DNA of 64,000 nucleotides, taken from DAOUET01 sp034430155 (GTDB lineage: Bacteria; Chloroflexota; Anaerolineae; Anaerolineales; UBA4823). Of this stretch, positions 16,205-24,862 are shown one piece after another. The stretch's first letter is position 1; each line of letters starts with the position of its first letter. Made by a program: the position numbers and the translations under genes. The DNA lies in the NCBI GenBank assembly GCA_034430155.1, contig DAOUET010000001.1:1-64000 (forward strand), written 5' to 3'. Below the pieces are notes generated by a model. The model made no database searches and was not told where the DNA came from. It worked only from the letters and a program-made list of their open reading frames with translations.

Positions 16205-18559
16205 ATGCTTAGAATCAAGGTACTAATTAGCTTCCTTGTCCTTTTCGGGTCTATCATCCTTGGGTCGTGGAGGCTTGCAAGGGCCCAATCCTCTGGAAAT
16301 TTGCGACCAGTTGATCTAATGATCGTAATCGATAATTCCTGCAGTATGTTTCCCAAGGCGCAGATATTGCCTGGTTGCACTACCTGGGGAAGCGATCCTG
16401 ATTTTCTGAGGATAAAAGGAGCCGATTTGTTCATTGCCCGCCTTGGATTTGGCCAGGAAAATGAAGCTGATTATCACGTGGGCGTGGTTGACCTTGGTGA
16501 CACCCCGATCCTGGTCAATCCATTGCAGGCTTCTATGGATGTGCGGGATAGTCTGGCTGGTAAGATCGCTAACCTGAGGGCAAAATCTGCGACCCGCTTC
16601 GTCCCGGCCATAGAGCTGGCCTATAAGGAACTGCGGGAATCTCCAAACACTAAAGAGACCAACCTAAGGGCAGTTGTCTTGATCACCGACGGGGTACCCT
16701 GGCCTCAGGAAGGGCAAAGCAACAACGATATTGAGGAGATCATCAAGCAAAATGAAGATATACCACTTTTCCTGATGTTACTTCAGGGAGCTGAAGAACG
16801 AACGGGAGCTTATGAACAATACATCCAATTCTGGCAACAAATGCAATTACGTTACAGCAATGTTTTTCTTTACTTGATCCAAGGGGCTGATCAAATCGAA
16901 GAAACATATAACCTGATCGTTTCTCAGTTACAGGACACAATCCCAACTGAAGGAGGAACGCTTTCGCCAGGAACGCCGAGCCAATTTTTCGTCAGTGAAT
17001 TTGTCGATAGGATCGTAGTAACCGCTATCCACCAATCGGATAAGAGCACAGGATCTATCGAGATTATTGATCCTTATGGGCATCTGGTCACTGCCGATGA
17101 GCCTGGTGTGGCGTATTTTCGGGGCAAATATAACCCGGTAGAGGTGATTTCAATCTCAAACCCCAGATTAGATAAAAGCTTGAAGGAGCGCAATTGGTTT
17201 ATAAAATCTGATGAGGTCATTGATGTATTTATCGACCGGGAGGGAGCCTATAAGATCAATATTCTGTCTCCTGACACCAGATTGACCGATGTAAACAACA
17301 TCTATATCACCTCACAAAGGCAAAATTCAAGCGGTGAAATGGTCGTCCGCTTCAATTTGGTGCGCGAGGATGGTACCGTAGTAACCTCACCGCAAGAAAT
17401 CAGGGGTGACTTGATATATCCCGATGGTACCAAAGACTTCCTGAAAGTACCTAGCGATCTCAGGCCAGATTCCAACGGGGTTTACGAATTGGCCATCGAT
17501 TTCGCGGAGATGTATCCCATCCTCTACAATAATTCAGGTCGTTTGACATTCTTGATCAAGGCAGGGGTTGCGGACGTTCAAAGTGCCAACCAAATCCCTG
17601 TCGCCACGACTCAGTTATTGGTGGATATGGGTCCTGGTCCGGTAATCCAGGCGATCCATCCTACTAAACTGGAATGCAGCCCGGGCCAACCGGCCAATTT
17701 CTCTGTGACAATAAGAAATATCGAGACGGTTCGTGGAGACTCCATAAAGATAAAGGTTGCTTCTGGCAAATCAGAAGTACCGCTGGAAACTTCAAGTGAG
17801 GGGAAGTTCAGCGCTGATCTCTCCTCCCTATGCGCCCCACTCATTGAAGAATTGTCTTGTTCAGGACAGCTTGAAAAGGATTTCGACCTGTATTTTGAAG
17901 GGGAATTGGTGGGAGGTGCGCCGACAGTGGCATTCGACCTCAAAGTACCAGTACAGGTTTTCGCGCCTTCATGCACCCCGACCCCAATACCCCTGGTAGT
18001 GATCCCTGCTGCAACTCTTATACCGCAACAAACCGCTGTGCCAGATAGCGATAAAGACGGTTTGCTTGACCCAGAAGATGCCTGTCCATATGAGAGGGGG
18101 TGGAATCTTCTTAGAGGTTGCCCTCTACCTGCATGGTTTCTTGCTGTGGGTGGTGGAATTGTAGTAACCGCGCTGGCTTCTGTGATAATTTTTTCTTTCC
18201 CCTGGCTCAAGACCAAGACCTTTGCCAAACCCCCACAAGGATATCTGTTGGCATATAGGCGAGGCAAGGTTTTTATGGAACCAGTCGATCTATACAAACT
18301 TGGCACAGCGCGCCGGAAGAATAAGATTTCGGTAGGAGGAGATCCTAAGAAGGCGGATATCTATATTCAGGGTTTAAAAACGGTGGAATTTTTCGTAATG
18401 ATGCAAGGTGAGAAAGTCGTGATTTCAGAAGCCCAATCAGGTAATGTGCGCGATACTTTTAAGAGCCTGTCAGTCCGGGAGGTGTCCACCAGCAATGCGG
18501 ATATTACTATTGCCATCTGCTTGAACGAACAAGTCATAAACAAGTGGACCTGCCCATAA
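16205..18559 (+). CDS. Secreted, membrane-anchored vWA-domain protein
   Basis: A 784-residue protein. A signal peptide (residues 1-27, ending L-A-R-A) precedes a von Willebrand factor A domain whose MIDAS motif D43-x-S45-x-S47 is intact; the remaining MIDAS residues are plausibly the ITDG near residue 160. A long beta-rich extracellular region follows, then a D-x-D-x-D-G-type calcium-binding repeat (DSDKDGLLDPEDACP) just before a single transmembrane helix (about 642-668). The last ~115 residues are cytoplasmic. The topology suggests a metal-dependent surface adhesion or sensing protein that signals inward; no family name beyond vWA is supported. ATG 16205 is preferred over GTG 16199 because TAGAGG is better spaced. 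Confidence 0.8.
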   Translation: MLRIKVLISFLVLFGSIILGSWRLARAQSSGNLRPVDLMIVIDNSCSMFPKAQILPGCTTWGSDPDFLRIKGADLFIARLGFGQENEADYHVGVVDLGDTPILVNPLQASMDVRDSLAGKIANLRAKSATRFVPAIELAYKELRESPNTKETNLRAVVLITDGVPWPQEGQSNNDIEEIIKQNEDIPLFLMLLQGAEERTGAYEQYIQFWQQMQLRYSNVFLYLIQGADQIEETYNLIVSQLQDTIPTEGGTLSPGTPSQFFVSEFVDRIVVTAIHQSDKSTGSIEIIDPYGHLVTADEPGVAYFRGKYNPVEVISISNPRLDKSLKERNWFIKSDEVIDVFIDREGAYKINILSPDTRLTDVNNIYITSQRQNSSGEMVVRFNLVREDGTVVTSPQEIRGDLIYPDGTKDFLKVPSDLRPDSNGVYELAIDFAEMYPILYNNSGRLTFLIKAGVADVQSANQIPVATTQLLVDMGPGPVIQAIHPTKLECSPGQPANFSVTIRNIETVRGDSIKIKVASGKSEVPLETSSEGKFSADLSSLCAPLIEELSCSGQLEKDFDLYFEGELVGGAPTVAFDLKVPVQVFAPSCTPTPIPLVVIPAATLIPQQTAVPDSDKDGLLDPEDACPYERGWNLLRGCPLPAWFLAVGGGIVVTALASVIIFSFPWLKTKTFAKPPQGYLLAYRRGKVFMEPVDLYKLGTARRKNKISVGGDPKKADIYIQGLKTVEFFVMMQGEKVVISEAQSGNVRDTFKSLSVREVSTSNADITIAICLNEQVINKWTCP

Positions 18560-18628
18560 TGTAGATTTCAAATGTCGATGAAGTCCAAATAACATTGGCT
18601 GACAAGCCACATCTCTTTTTATCATGAA

Positions 18629-18656
18629 AAAGGTCGCCAGCTATCAGGCGACCTTT
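18629..18656. terminator. Bidirectional terminator between convergent genes
   Basis: AAAGGTCGCC (18629-18638) and GGCGACCTTT (18647-18656) form a perfect 10-bp stem with an 8-nt loop. The stronger T run follows on the minus strand, so it best serves the CpaE-like gene; it also ends the vWA transcript. Confidence 0.75.
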
Positions 18657-18801
18657 ATGATTCGTAATGTAACAAATTCCTACCCACATCGTTCTAATAT
18701 ATGAATGGTTCTGTATAGGAGCCGTTCTATGTATTGTTGGAGTACCGGCACATTAACAAATCTATGCAGAAGATCGAGTTCGTGAGTGAGTTCGGGAGTA
18801 C

Positions 18802-20043
18802 CTAAGCGACTCCGAATAACCTGATCCGCTCCTCATTTCCTACTTCGCTGATTTTTTCTCGAACCTTATTGGCGATTGCGAACATGCTTTTTGCAGCCAA
18901 AGTGTCTGTTTTCTCCAGCATGAATGGGATACCGAGGTTGGCAGCCCTGAAAAAGGTTTCATCCTCGGGGGAGACGGTCTCAACAACGGGGTGTTTCAGA
19001 CTCTCACTGATCTTTTCTGGAGTGATATTCCTCTGTTTATTATAGCGATTCAGGACAAGTAAAATCCTGTTGGGGCTCATATCGAGGCTGTCCCACAAAT
19101 GTAGAAATGACCGGGTACTTCGAATAGCAGCAATTTCTTGAGTGGCCAACAAGACGATCACATCGCTAGCATCCAGAGCTGCCAGACAAGGATCACTGAT
19201 AAAGGAGCTGGTATTAACGATTACATATGAGAACATCTTACGCATAAATTCGAGAATCTCGCTGAAGTGATTTCCAGAGATCTGCTCGGCCAATTCGGGG
19301 CGAGGCGGCGCCGGTAAAAGGTGCAGGCCAGAAGATTTGTGAAAGATCATTACATCCTCAACGATCTTGGCATCCAAAGCCTGAACCCGAGGTACTAGAT
19401 CGAGCACCGAGAACTTTCCGAGCTCATTGAAAAAGATGGGTACGTCACCGTACTGGAGACTCGCATCTACAACTGCAACGATGGACTCTTTATCCTGTAA
19501 AGCTATCGCCAAATTAATTGCCAGTGAGGTGACACCTGCTCCACCTTTTGGGCTGTAGACGGAGACGATCTTGCCAGTTTGTTTACTCAATTCAGCCAAT
19601 GTTGGTTCTATAGATTGCAGGCCGGTTGAGGTGCCAGGTTGGCTCTTGGTTTTTTCTGCATAAGCTTTTTCTGCAGCCCGGTTGACGGCGGTGCCTAAAT
19701 CTTCCAAGGAGACATCATGGGTAAGGAAATCCGAAGCCCCACTCCTCATCGCCCGTAACATGATGTTGTAGTCTTTATCCTGAGATATGATGATGACTTG
19801 TGTAACGGGAAAGTCTTTCCGGATTGGTTCAATAAGATTAAGCCCATTTGTATCAGGCAGATTGACATCGACGAGAGCGACTTCTGGTTTGGCTTCTTTG
19901 ATTTTCTCGATGGCTTCCTGCCCTGTGGCTACAAACCCGACAACCTCGATATCTGTAAGAAGGTTGAACAACTTCTCAAGGTTTCTTGTCATCTGTGGGA
20001 TGTTTTCGACGATCAGTACCTTAATTCGCGCGCTAGGGTTCAT
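18802..20043 (-). CDS. CpaE-like receiver/ParA-MinD ATPase-fold protein
   Basis: A 413-residue fusion of a receiver domain (residues about 7-125) and a ParA/MinD-like domain (about 155-385), the arrangement of CpaE of Flp/Tad pilus systems. The receiver keeps the phospho-acceptor Asp (LVDVNLPD), but the upstream acidic pair reads E-N and the usual Lys before Pro is replaced (FLTHD), so it may not be phosphorylated. The P-loop is SPKGGAGVTS: the signature first Lys is kept while the second Lys is Val, so ATP hydrolysis is doubtful. ATG 20043 is preceded by a well-spaced GGAGG; TTG 20055 overlaps that site. No Tad pilus genes are nearby. Confidence 0.8.
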   Translation of the reverse strand: MNPSARIKVLIVENIPQMTRNLEKLFNLLTDIEVVGFVATGQEAIEKIKEAKPEVALVDVNLPDTNGLNLIEPIRKDFPVTQVIIISQDKDYNIMLRAMRSGASDFLTHDVSLEDLGTAVNRAAEKAYAEKTKSQPGTSTGLQSIEPTLAELSKQTGKIVSVYSPKGGAGVTSLAINLAIALQDKESIVAVVDASLQYGDVPIFFNELGKFSVLDLVPRVQALDAKIVEDVMIFHKSSGLHLLPAPPRPELAEQISGNHFSEILEFMRKMFSYVIVNTSSFISDPCLAALDASDVIVLLATQEIAAIRSTRSFLHLWDSLDMSPNRILLVLNRYNKQRNITPEKISESLKHPVVETVSPEDETFFRAANLGIPFMLEKTDTLAAKSMFAIANKVREKISEVGNEERIRLFGVA

Positions 20044-20070
20044 TGAATCCTCCAAATATGATCTAGAATA

Positions 20071-20099
20071 TTGACGATTTCCCGGGACAAAGGTAAATA
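20071..20099 (+). promoter_or_regulatory. Candidate sigma-A promoter for the HD-GYP gene
   Basis: TTGACG (20071-20076), a 17-bp spacer and TAAATA (20094-20099) face the HD-GYP gene, giving an AT-rich leader of about 190 nt. It lies in the divergent region shared with the CpaE-like gene. Confidence 0.45.
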
Positions 20100-20298
20100 T
20101 TAGAAAAGTGTCAACATTATAATAGCAAGCTTAACGATTTATAAGGAGAAATCAACTTACATTTCTAATAATTCCGTAGCGTTATTAACGGTTTACAATC
20201 TGACCTAAGAAGAGCATAGATTATTAATTTAATCATGGCTAAATAAATCTTATTATTGGAATTCAAATCGCGGTGCATGAGAAAAAGGCGAGGCAGAT

Positions 20299-21927
20299 AT
20301 GATTGAACTCGAGGCTGTACGAGAAACACCAATTCGTGAGGGACAAAAGGAAGGAAAAACCAATCGAACGGGTTTAATAAGTGGTATTAAGAATAAATAC
20401 CACAATATCACTTTTGAGGTTTCTGAGTGGAAGCGGCTGCAGCGAGAGATTAAAGGTTTCCCCAAACAGGTTGAGTCCAACCAGGTTGAGATCCTAGAAG
20501 CTCTCAGTGATTACCGCCTGGCCTTCACGCAATTGGATTATAAATCTGAGAAAATCGACCAGGAAGTCTGGCAGAGATTTGAGGATATAGAATCGAAAAT
20601 TCCAGTTCTCAATGGAGAAACTTTTAATCGATTACTGGTATTACGCTCGCGATCCTGGCTCAGTGATACCTGGCAATCCTGGAAAGATTTGATCCAAAAT
20701 CAGGAAGTTTTCATGGATTTCTTAGTCAAAGCGCCAGGCAAGCTGGAATTTTACAACAAGATGCAGACTGTCCGGGAGCAACGGAAAATAGATAAGCTCA
20801 AGGAGGAAGAAAACGCTCGAGCTGTGGCTGCTGCCCGCCAGACTTTTGAGCATGTGATGAGCCAGATCGAAGAAAAAAATAGGGGCGTTGATGAAGTTAC
20901 CTATGGTTCTAAAATCTTACGGCTAGATCAAGCTCAGAACTTCTGGAATACGAAGTTCGATGAATTCTTGCATGTGGACAAATTGGATGCCGAAAATACT
21001 GAAAAGGTCCTCAATAATATCCATTGGCTTCAAGAAATCGTGCGAGACGCGCCTGTTTTAGCCAGGGGTGTGCGAGCGGTTGAAGAAAAATATAGCCAAT
21101 TGTTATCGACCCATGAGATGTTGATATCGTATGGTAGCAGCGTGATCCCTGCAAGCGAGATAACCCGGACTTCTGCAATGCTCAACCAGGAAATCCCACA
21201 ACTATGGACTAGCGGTAAATTCGATGATTTAGACCGCGTGATCCAAAGTCTGCACAATTTTATCGAATACTATGAGCTGAAAGTCCAGACTGAACTATCT
21301 CTGGCAGAAAGACGTAGACCTGGATTGACACAGGCTCTGAGCATGAAGGTGGAAACCAGGAAAAACGGATATTCCAGTTTGATTGCCATGGCTCGTTCCT
21401 TGGTTACAGCAGTTGACGCACGTGACAAATTCATGAAAGGTCACTCAAACTTGGTGACTGAGCTAGCTCTAAGAATCGCGAGCAAAATGGGATGGAATCA
21501 ATCTGGCCTGAAACAGCTCGAGTTGGCAGCTTTACTCCACGATGTCGGCAAGCTATCGATCCCCGAATCTATACTAACCAAAGAGGGTCCTCTCTCCCCG
21601 CACGAATGGACGGTTATCCAAATGCACCCGATTTACGGCGCAGAAATCGTCAAGTCTATTGAACCGTTGAGGGATATCATCCCATGGGTGTACCATCACC
21701 AGGAGCGGTGGGATGGAAAGGGGTATCCTGATAGGTTGTCCAAGGAAGATATTCCCCAAGGATCGAGCATCATCTCTCTAGCTGAGGCTTTCACGGTGAT
21801 GAGAACGGGAATGCCGCATAAAAAAGCGATCACTGAAGATGAGGCTGTTGAGAATGTAAAAGAAGAGGTAAATCAGCAATTCAATCCCGAGGTAGTCGAA
21901 GCCTTTCTGGATGTTATGAGCACTTGA
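20299..21927 (+). CDS. HD-GYP domain protein with coiled-coil N-terminus
   Basis: A 542-residue protein. The first ~370 residues are helical and charged, with coiled-coil character and no recognised domain. The C-terminus is an HD-GYP domain, the class that hydrolyses cyclic di-GMP: H414-D415-V-G-K, the H466-H467 pair and G475-Y476-P477 are all present, so the metal site looks complete. HHQER replaces the more common HHE, a modest change. No transmembrane segment is visible. It is divergent from the CpaE-like gene, so the two may share regulation of a surface or motility process. Confidence 0.85.
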   Translation: MIELEAVRETPIREGQKEGKTNRTGLISGIKNKYHNITFEVSEWKRLQREIKGFPKQVESNQVEILEALSDYRLAFTQLDYKSEKIDQEVWQRFEDIESKIPVLNGETFNRLLVLRSRSWLSDTWQSWKDLIQNQEVFMDFLVKAPGKLEFYNKMQTVREQRKIDKLKEEENARAVAAARQTFEHVMSQIEEKNRGVDEVTYGSKILRLDQAQNFWNTKFDEFLHVDKLDAENTEKVLNNIHWLQEIVRDAPVLARGVRAVEEKYSQLLSTHEMLISYGSSVIPASEITRTSAMLNQEIPQLWTSGKFDDLDRVIQSLHNFIEYYELKVQTELSLAERRRPGLTQALSMKVETRKNGYSSLIAMARSLVTAVDARDKFMKGHSNLVTELALRIASKMGWNQSGLKQLELAALLHDVGKLSIPESILTKEGPLSPHEWTVIQMHPIYGAEIVKSIEPLRDIIPWVYHHQERWDGKGYPDRLSKEDIPQGSSIISLAEAFTVMRTGMPHKKAITEDEAVENVKEEVNQQFNPEVVEAFLDVMST

Positions 21928-21944
21928 GCCATTTGATGAATTTT

Positions 21945-21977
21945 AAAGACCCTGGTTGGTTTACCAGGGTCTTTTTG
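21945..21977 (+). terminator. Intrinsic terminator after the HD-GYP gene
   Basis: AAAGACCCTGGT (21945-21956) and ACCAGGGTCTTT (21963-21974) form a perfect 12-bp stem with a 6-nt loop and a following T run. It also lies at the end of the convergent lipoprotein gene. Confidence 0.9.
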
Positions 21978-22007
21978 TATGTTTCAGCATCGCCTCGTGA
22001 TAAGGTA

Positions 22008-24374
22008 TTAGGGAGAAAAATTGATTTGAACCTGATAATCCCCGAAAGCGTGCAGCTCTAATAAAGCCATGGGGAAGGGGAGAAAATGCCCAGGGGGGTA
22101 ATCAGCATTAGGGTTCTCGGGGAGATTCAGCCATGTTCGGGAAGCAGTGAAAGGAGAAAACCCCAAATCCGATGAAGAGGTTATTTCCAGGCGCGGCCCA
22201 TCTTGGTATCCCCAGGCCCATCCCCCCTCGATTTTTTCATAGAGCAATTGATTCCCCCAATTGGGGTCAAAGCGCCTCCAGGGATCAATGGCCAGGGGTA
22301 TCTGGGATGTGACCCAAGAGGCGGAATGGTAGGTGACCTGAATTCCCTGGTCAGTGAGTCGGAAGGTCTTAGTGAGTGAACTGTCGATATTTACGAACGA
22401 AATCCGATCAGTAGCCAGGGTGGGCGTGTATTGGTCTACTGGGTGGGGATATTCCGTGAAAGCGCCGGGCGAGCTGTTGGGGTCCTTTGGAGAAACCCCG
22501 GTAGTATCCCAGGCTGAAAGATCGCTTGTATTAATAAAGAATTGGGTAGATGGCCCAACTAGTTGGTGAGCGCCGGTGGGTGAAAGCGCAAATAGATATG
22601 CCAAACGAGCCCCATCTAATTCGATGAGACCAAAAATGCTCTTTGAGGCAAGGATACATTCGGGTTGACCATCCTGGTCGGGGTCCACGTCACAGGTTAT
22701 CTGAGGGACTGGGTCAGCAGCCCAACCAGCAGCAAACAGGATTTCTTTGATCTGTCCAATGAAACCGGTTCGTATCGCGGGCGTTATCGGTGGGTTTTGG
22801 GGAAGCGAGGCAAACAGGGCGAGGTAAGCTTGCCAGGCAGCTTGGGTAATAGCATTGCGAGGAAAAGAACAGGAGGGATTGAGCTGATCTATGAGTGAGG
22901 AACAGGAAGGCACAAGTGCGGTTTGTGGCGATAGTTGAACTGGCAACACTTGTGGGGAAAAATCCATAACTTTTACGGTGTTTCGCATAGACATAAGATC
23001 GTCGATATTGAGGGGTTTAATCCAGGGGTGGTTAGCGATATACCGCAAAGTCATCTCGGCAGATTCGGGATCTCCCCAAGCACTTTTAGGAAGATCTCCC
23101 CCTAATATGATAAGAGGTGGGTTGCCAGGTTCTCCTGAGGCGGCATTTTCCAACATTGCCCGACGAAGGTCGATGGTGGGACCATCAATGCTGGGTTGGA
23201 ATTGAGGCGCCATGGAGGGCAGCGGTATCAATATCCAGTCTTTCCAAAGGACCGGTTGGTTTTCATTGAGCGGGGTGAAGATTAGGGAGTATCTATCAGG
23301 CGGTTCAGAAGTTAAATAGGGCGTATACAGGATACGACCAACCTGCAATCCAAAACGAAGGCTGATTTGGCGTCCCTCGGCAATGGCACGCGACTGAGCC
23401 CAATCGGGCAAGGAATTTTCATAGGATGGAAAACCCATCACAGTAGATTCAGCTCCTGGCAAGGTCGTTGTCGCCGGCTGAAGAGTCTCAACTGGTAATT
23501 GGATCAATGAGTCAGGTACGGCATCGGGAAGGACCAATAACTTATCATCTAGCAGTGCCCTGATTTTGGGAAAAGCTTCGATGTAATCCAATGCTGAAAG
23601 CGAGGCAGGCGATTTCAAATCGAGTAAGATGACCGGCACCTGGTTGCGTCGAACAGCTGACAACAGGACCTGCAGGCCATGCCGTTCGCCAAAGGGTCCG
23701 GTGTGAGCGCCATCCCATCTACGCAATGCCTGGGCTGGGGTAAATGCCGGAAATGTATTCCAGAATGCCAAGAGGACCGGTGTTTGGGGTGGCGGAAAAG
23801 CTTCTGAGCTGAGTGGTCCCAGGCTGTCAACAACTAGGTTTTCCCCCGCGGGAGCGACAAACACTTGCAAGTGATAAATAGGTTGGGGGGGAGCTAAGCT
23901 GGCCCTATTCAGGCTGACAACCACGTTATCCATATATGGGTCTCGCAAAATGCGCGGGATCAAATCGTGGCGGGGTTGCAGATCGCTAAGAGAAATGGGT
24001 GATTTACCGGGAGGTTTCAAGGCTTGGGGCGAACCGTCAGCAGCGAGTACGAGCAGAGTGTCCCATTGTAGGTCCGCTTTGATACCGAGAGGCAGCCAAT
24101 CGGTCCCACCCACTTGAGTGTCCAAGGCAAGATATATATCAACTTTTGGGGTTGAATCTAAATCTAAGAAATCTAGGCGAATCTGGAAGTCTGTCCCAGC
24201 ATTGCGGGTATAAACCGCAATCAAATCGTAATAAGGAGGGATATCCCCCGGCTTCGATAGTGAACGCAGATCGGCATAAGACCACTTCTGGCTTGGTGAA
24301 ACGCCGCTAATCGGTATGCAAGCGCTCAGGAGTTGACTGATGATGATTATAAAGATAAACTTTTTTAGAAACAT
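22008..24374 (-). CDS. Large lipoprotein of unknown function
   Basis: A 788-residue protein with a clear lipoprotein signal (hydrophobic segment ending LLSAC at residues about 15-19), so it is likely anchored on the outer face of the membrane. The first ~180 residues look beta-rich; the middle (about 200-480) alternates strands and helices and contains ILGGDLPKSAWGDPESAE-like sequence; the rest is again beta-rich, with aromatic residues. I do not recognise the family and see no catalytic motif. Codon use and composition match the neighbours. It is convergent with the HD-GYP gene and divergent from the tandem lipoprotein pair across a 488-bp gap. Confidence 0.75.
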   Translation of the reverse strand: MFLKKFIFIIIISQLLSACIPISGVSPSQKWSYADLRSLSKPGDIPPYYDLIAVYTRNAGTDFQIRLDFLDLDSTPKVDIYLALDTQVGGTDWLPLGIKADLQWDTLLVLAADGSPQALKPPGKSPISLSDLQPRHDLIPRILRDPYMDNVVVSLNRASLAPPQPIYHLQVFVAPAGENLVVDSLGPLSSEAFPPPQTPVLLAFWNTFPAFTPAQALRRWDGAHTGPFGERHGLQVLLSAVRRNQVPVILLDLKSPASLSALDYIEAFPKIRALLDDKLLVLPDAVPDSLIQLPVETLQPATTTLPGAESTVMGFPSYENSLPDWAQSRAIAEGRQISLRFGLQVGRILYTPYLTSEPPDRYSLIFTPLNENQPVLWKDWILIPLPSMAPQFQPSIDGPTIDLRRAMLENAASGEPGNPPLIILGGDLPKSAWGDPESAEMTLRYIANHPWIKPLNIDDLMSMRNTVKVMDFSPQVLPVQLSPQTALVPSCSSLIDQLNPSCSFPRNAITQAAWQAYLALFASLPQNPPITPAIRTGFIGQIKEILFAAGWAADPVPQITCDVDPDQDGQPECILASKSIFGLIELDGARLAYLFALSPTGAHQLVGPSTQFFINTSDLSAWDTTGVSPKDPNSSPGAFTEYPHPVDQYTPTLATDRISFVNIDSSLTKTFRLTDQGIQVTYHSASWVTSQIPLAIDPWRRFDPNWGNQLLYEKIEGGWAWGYQDGPRLEITSSSDLGFSPFTASRTWLNLPENPNADYPPGHFLPFPMALLELHAFGDYQVQINFSP

Positions 24375-24862
24375 GAGATAAACCAGGGCTTCTTTTTTGA
24401 GAGAATATATTTTACTCCACCAACTTTTTTATCTTATGGTTCTCACGAAACCACTGCAAAGCTTACAAAAGTGTTTATAGTGGGCTGGGACTCTGGGTGT
24501 ACAATAAAATTGAAAAGTGAGAGTATGGAAGGCACCCCCATTCCAATACGATGGTATTTTTTGGTTTGTTAAAAGATTAAACGGATGGTGATCTGGAATC
24601 ACCGGTTTTTTTCTCTCACTTCTCTCAATCGAAATCTGGCAAGATGTAGCTATTTGGGGGGCCAAATAGAAGCGTGATGATGATTTGTCTCAAATGAAAG
24701 AATCATCGCTAATTATGCGATAGTAATTAATGAAGGGTGTGCAATAAATCAATAAGGAAATAGTCGTTGGTGGGAATATTTTTGTTACATTCCGGTTTCT
24801 TATCAGGTCTGTCTATTTTACCTCTCCTACGTAAATTATAATCGCGCAGAGATCGCAGAGTC
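24375..24862. other. 488-bp intergenic gap between divergent lipoproteins
   Basis: AT-rich, with no supportable coding frame. It contains an isolated terminator-like hairpin at 24587-24612 on the plus strand and a weak -10 (TACAAT at 24500-24505) upstream of it. Promoters for the flanking divergent genes must lie here but none is clear. Confidence 0.4.
24587..24612 (+). terminator. Orphan intrinsic-terminator hairpin
   Basis: GGTGAT (24587-24592) and ATCACC (24598-24603) form a 6-bp stem with a 5-nt loop, followed by GG and seven T residues. No plus-strand gene ends here, since the gene to the left is on the minus strand, so it may end a small RNA. Confidence 0.5.

Noticed and set aside
17611..18306. 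231-residue open frame antisense to the vWA gene
   Set aside because: It lies entirely within a well-supported coding gene, has a basic, low-complexity composition and no RBS; it is a shadow of the real frame.
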